Below, piece after piece: positions 4,357 to 6,953 of a stretch of 6,953 nt of DNA. A program made the translations under genes and the position numbers. Source of the stretch: Betaproteobacteria bacterium (GTDB lineage: Bacteria; Pseudomonadota; Gammaproteobacteria; Burkholderiales; SG8-39). Under the pieces are notes generated by a model that did no database searches, was not told where the DNA came from, and saw only the letters and a program-made list of their open reading frames with translations. Every line of letters begins with the position of its first letter. The stretch's first letter is position 1. The stretch covers positions 1 to 6,953 of the forward strand of contig JAABQT010000080.1 in the NCBI GenBank assembly GCA_011391295.1. The letters run 5' to 3'.

Positions 4357-6953
4357 GCGACGCGGGAGGTCAGTGCGAGAGTCTTGCCCTTGCCGTATCC
4401 CGGGTCGGCGGGCCGCGCGCCACCCTTCGTTACGCGCACGGCGCAGTACTTGAACTCCGGGATTTTACCGATGGGGTCGAGCGCCGGGTTGGTGAGCAGA
4501 TTGGCGGCCGCTTCCTGGAACGCGAACGGAATGAATACCGCGCCGCGCGGCGTGCCGGCGTCAGCGCGCGCGTAGAGGGAAATCCTGCCGCGGCGCGACT
4601 CCACCGTCACCACCTCGCCGGGCTTCGCCTTGAGGGCCGCGAGGTCCAGCGGATGCATCGACACCACCGGCTCGGGTTCGATCGCGTCGAGCACCCCGGC
4701 GCGGCGCGTCATCGCGCCCGTATGCCAGTGCTCCAGCTGGCGCCCGGTGATCAGCACCATCGGGTATTCGCCGTCCGGCCGCTCGTCGGCGCGGATCAGG
4801 TCCGCGGGCACGAACTTGCCACGCCCGGTGGCGGTAGGGAAATGGGTCTGGAACACCACCGGCTGGCCCGGATCGCCTTCGTTCTCGCAAGGGTAAGTCA
4901 CGGAGGAGTCGCGCTCCAGGCGCTCCCAGGTGATGCCGCGGATCGAGTCCATGCAGCCGCGCATCTCGTTCCATACTTCTTTCGGCCCGGCGTAGTTCCA
5001 CTTCAGGTCCAGGCGCCGCGCAAGTTCCTGCGTGATCCACAAATCAGGGCGCGCCTCGCCAGGCGCCCCCAGCGCCTTGCGCCCCAGCTGCACCATGCGG
5101 TCGGTGTTGGTGACGGTGCCGTCCTTCTCCGGCCACGCGGTGGCCGGCAGCACAACGTCGGCCAGATACGCGGTCTCGGTGAGAAAGATGTCCTGCACCA
5201 CCAGGTGCTCGAGCTTCGCCATCGCGGCGCGCGCGTGCGCCAGGTCCGGGTCCGACATCGCCGGGTTCTCGCCCATGATGTACATGCCGCGGATCTTGCC
5301 GTCGTAGGCCGCGTTCATGATCTCGACCACCGTGAGACCGGGATTTGCGTCGAGCTCGGTATCCCAGAACTTCTCGAAGCGCTGCCTGGCTTGCGGCGTC
5401 GCCACGCGCTGGTAGTCCGGGTACATCATCGGGATCAGGCCGGAGTCCGACGCGCCTTGCACGTTGTTCTGGCCGCGCAGCGGGTGCAGGCCGGTGCCCG
5501 GGCGCCCGACCTGGCCGGTCATCAGCGTCAGAGCGATCAGGCAGCGCGCATTGTCGGTGCCGTGCACGTGCTGGCTGATGCCCATGCCCCAGAGGATGAT
5601 CGACGCCTTCGAGGTCGCGTAGAGGCGTGCCACCTCGCGGATGGTGGGCGCCGGGATGCCGCAGATCGGCGCCATCTTCTCGGGCGCGTAGCCCTTGGCG
5701 TTGGCCTTCAGCGCCTCGTAGCCGCTGGTGCGATCCTTGATGAACGCCGTGTCCACCAGGCCTTCGTCGATGATGGTATGGATCATCGCGTTCAGCAGCG
5801 CCACGTCGGTGTCCGGATTGAACTGCAGGAAGTGCGATGCATGGCGCGACAGGTCGGTGCGCCGCGGGTCGGCGACGATCAGCTTGGCGCCTTGCTTGGC
5901 CGCATTCTTCAGCCAGGTCGCCGCCACCGGATGGTTGGACGTCGGGTTGGCGCCGATGAGGAAGATCACCTCGGAGTTCGCCACGTCGTTCACCTGATTG
6001 GACACTGCAGCGGAGCCGATGCCCTCCAGCAGCGCGGCGACGGATGAAGCGTGGCATAGCCGCGTGCAGTGATCCACGTTGTTGGTGTGGAAGCCGGTGC
6101 GCACCAGTTTCTGGAACAGGTAGGCCTCTTCGTTCGACCCCTTCGCCGAGCCAAAGCCGGCGAGCGCGCTTCGCTCCTGCTCGCGAATGCGCTTCAGGCC
6201 CGCCGCTGCGAGATCCAGGGCCTCGTCCCAGGTTGCCTCGCGGAACACCTCGCCCCAGTTGCCCGGGTCCACCTTGAAGTCGGCTGATTTCTTTACGCCC
6301 GGTTTGCGGATCAGGGGCCTGGTCAGCCGGTGCGGATGGTGTGCATAGTCGAAGCCGTAGCGCCCCTTCACGCACAGGCGCCCGTGGTTCGAGGGGCCGT
6401 CCTTGCCGGTGACGAACTGGATCACGTTCTGTTTTACGTGGTAGGTCAGCAGACAGCCCACGCCGCAGAACGGGCATACCGAGTCCACGGTCTTGTCGAC
6501 CTGTTGCAACCCGGCCTCGCGTGCCGGCATCAGCGCCCCGGTCGGGCAGGCCTGCACGCATTCGCCGCAGGCCACGCAGGTGGAGGCGCCCATCGGATCG
6601 TCGAAATCGAACACGATCTTCGCGTGCTCGCCGCGCGAGGCATAGCCGATGACGTCGTTCACTTGTTCCTCGCGGCAGGCGCGCAGGCAGCGTGTGCACT
6701 GGATGCAGGCATCGAGATTCACGGCGATCGCCGGGTGCGAAACATCGGCCCTGGGCTGGTGGCGCGCCTTGAAGCGCGGCAGCCCGACTTCGAGTTTCAG
6801 CGCCCACTCGTCGAGCTCGGAATCCTTTCGATACGCCTTCCCCGGCATGTCCGACAGCAGGAGCTCGAGCACCATCTTCTGCGACAGCACGGCGCGCGCC
6901 GAGTCGCTGGTGACCTCCATGCCCTTGTGCGGAAAGCGGCAGCAGGAGGGCGC
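4353..6953 (-). CDS. fdsA: Formate dehydrogenase alpha subunit, Mo/W-bis-MGD, NAD-dependent soluble type (5' end outside window)
   Basis: The frame is open to the right edge: 866 residues are visible and about 90 N-terminal residues, the bulk of a [2Fe-2S] domain, are missing. The ATG at 6920 is internal, because 11 more residues (APSCC...KG) precede it and align with the end of that domain. Numbering from this Met: 4Fe-4S cysteines 72, 75, 78, 82 and 115, 118, 121, 125; proximal cluster cysteines 149, 152, 156, 183; metal-ligand Cys289 and His290 in RLCHASS; Arg482 in LRGQNNVQG; molybdopterin-dinucleotide-binding domain about 718-832. The active-site codon is TGC, so this is a cysteine rather than a selenocysteine enzyme. 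It oxidises formate to CO2 and should pass electrons through its clusters to diaphorase subunits (FdsB/FdsG type), expected upstream to the right. The His/Cys3 cluster motif common in FdsA is absent. The next gene is fhs, not fdhD or fdsD. Databases may also label this family fdhF or fdhA. Confidence 0.95.
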   Translation of the reverse strand, partial: APSCCRFPHKGMEVTSDSARAVLSQKMVLELLLSDMPGKAYRKDSELDEWALKLEVGLPRFKARHQPRADVSHPAIAVNLDACIQCTRCLRACREEQVNDVIGYASRGEHAKIVFDFDDPMGASTCVACGECVQACPTGALMPAREAGLQQVDKTVDSVCPFCGVGCLLTYHVKQNVIQFVTGKDGPSNHGRLCVKGRYGFDYAHHPHRLTRPLIRKPGVKKSADFKVDPGNWGEVFREATWDEALDLAAAGLKRIREQERSALAGFGSAKGSNEEAYLFQKLVRTGFHTNNVDHCTRLCHASSVAALLEGIGSAAVSNQVNDVANSEVIFLIGANPTSNHPVAATWLKNAAKQGAKLIVADPRRTDLSRHASHFLQFNPDTDVALLNAMIHTIIDEGLVDTAFIKDRTSGYEALKANAKGYAPEKMAPICGIPAPTIREVARLYATSKASIILWGMGISQHVHGTDNARCLIALTLMTGQVGRPGTGLHPLRGQNNVQGASDSGLIPMMYPDYQRVATPQARQRFEKFWDTELDANPGLTVVEIMNAAYDGKIRGMYIMGENPAMSDPDLAHARAAMAKLEHLVVQDIFLTETAYLADVVLPATAWPEKDGTVTNTDRMVQLGRKALGAPGEARPDLWITQELARRLDLKWNYAGPKEVWNEMRGCMDSIRGITWERLERDSSVTYPCENEGDPGQPVVFQTHFPTATGRGKFVPADLIRADERPDGEYPMVLITGRQLEHWHTGAMTRRAGVLDAIEPEPVVSMHPLDLAALKAKPGEVVTVESRRGRISLYARADAGTPRGAVFIPFAFQEAAANLLTNPALDPIGKIPEFKYCAVRVTKGGARPADPGYGKGKTLALTSRVA

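Noticed and set aside
4653..6807. Long open frames overlapping the formate dehydrogenase gene (464 codons plus strand, 587 codons minus strand in another frame)
   Set aside because: Both lie inside a gene with all catalytic and cluster motifs intact, and their translations are Arg/Ala/Gly-rich without recognisable domains.
6918..6920. ATG at 6920 as the true start of formate dehydrogenase
   Set aside because: The frame stays open upstream to the edge, and the 11 preceding residues end in SCC...KGMEV, which fits the end of a [2Fe-2S] domain. The gene is cut by the window.

Overview
The window is GC-rich, densely coded, and reads like a chromosomal segment of a betaproteobacterium (Burkholderiales or a relative). 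That placement rests on three things seen here: a Bug/TctC-type periplasmic binding protein, a soluble NAD-type molybdenum formate dehydrogenase alpha subunit with an N-terminal ferredoxin-like part, and an E. coli YgdQ-like TerC protein. It is inference from family knowledge, not a database result. I see no IS element, CRISPR array, tRNA, rRNA or phage gene.

Layout from left to right. Positions 1-726 (minus) hold the first 242 residues of a Bug-family solute-binding protein with a clear signal peptide; its 3' end lies beyond the left edge. A 115-bp gap follows, containing a long hairpin whose core is also an FNR/CRP-like palindrome. Positions 842-1840 (minus) encode a complete CaCA-family cation/calcium exchanger. 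A 56-bp divergent spacer separates it from a complete TerC/YgdQ-type membrane protein on the plus strand (1897-2610). The terC stop codon overlaps the stop codon of fhs (2607-4277, minus), a full-length formate-tetrahydrofolate ligase. A 75-bp gap upstream of fhs carries a promoter candidate with an FNR-type box. The rest of the window (4353-6953, minus) is the formate dehydrogenase alpha subunit, lacking about 90 N-terminal residues beyond the right edge.

Functionally there are two themes. The right half is a formate node: formate dehydrogenase oxidises formate to CO2 and passes electrons toward NAD+, while Fhs activates formate with ATP onto tetrahydrofolate for C1 biosynthesis. The FNR-type box between the two genes sits about 42 bp upstream of the predicted fhs start site, which suggests oxygen- or redox-responsive control. 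The left-centre is a divergent pair of multi-pass cation transporters, exchanger and TerC, that may share metal-ion homeostasis. The Bug protein is a separate uptake function with unknown ligand.

I did not find an obviously new biological system. The points most worth a second look are the FNR-type promoter of fhs, the absence of the His/Cys3 iron-sulfur motif from the formate dehydrogenase, and unusual residues in the exchanger's ion-binding repeats.
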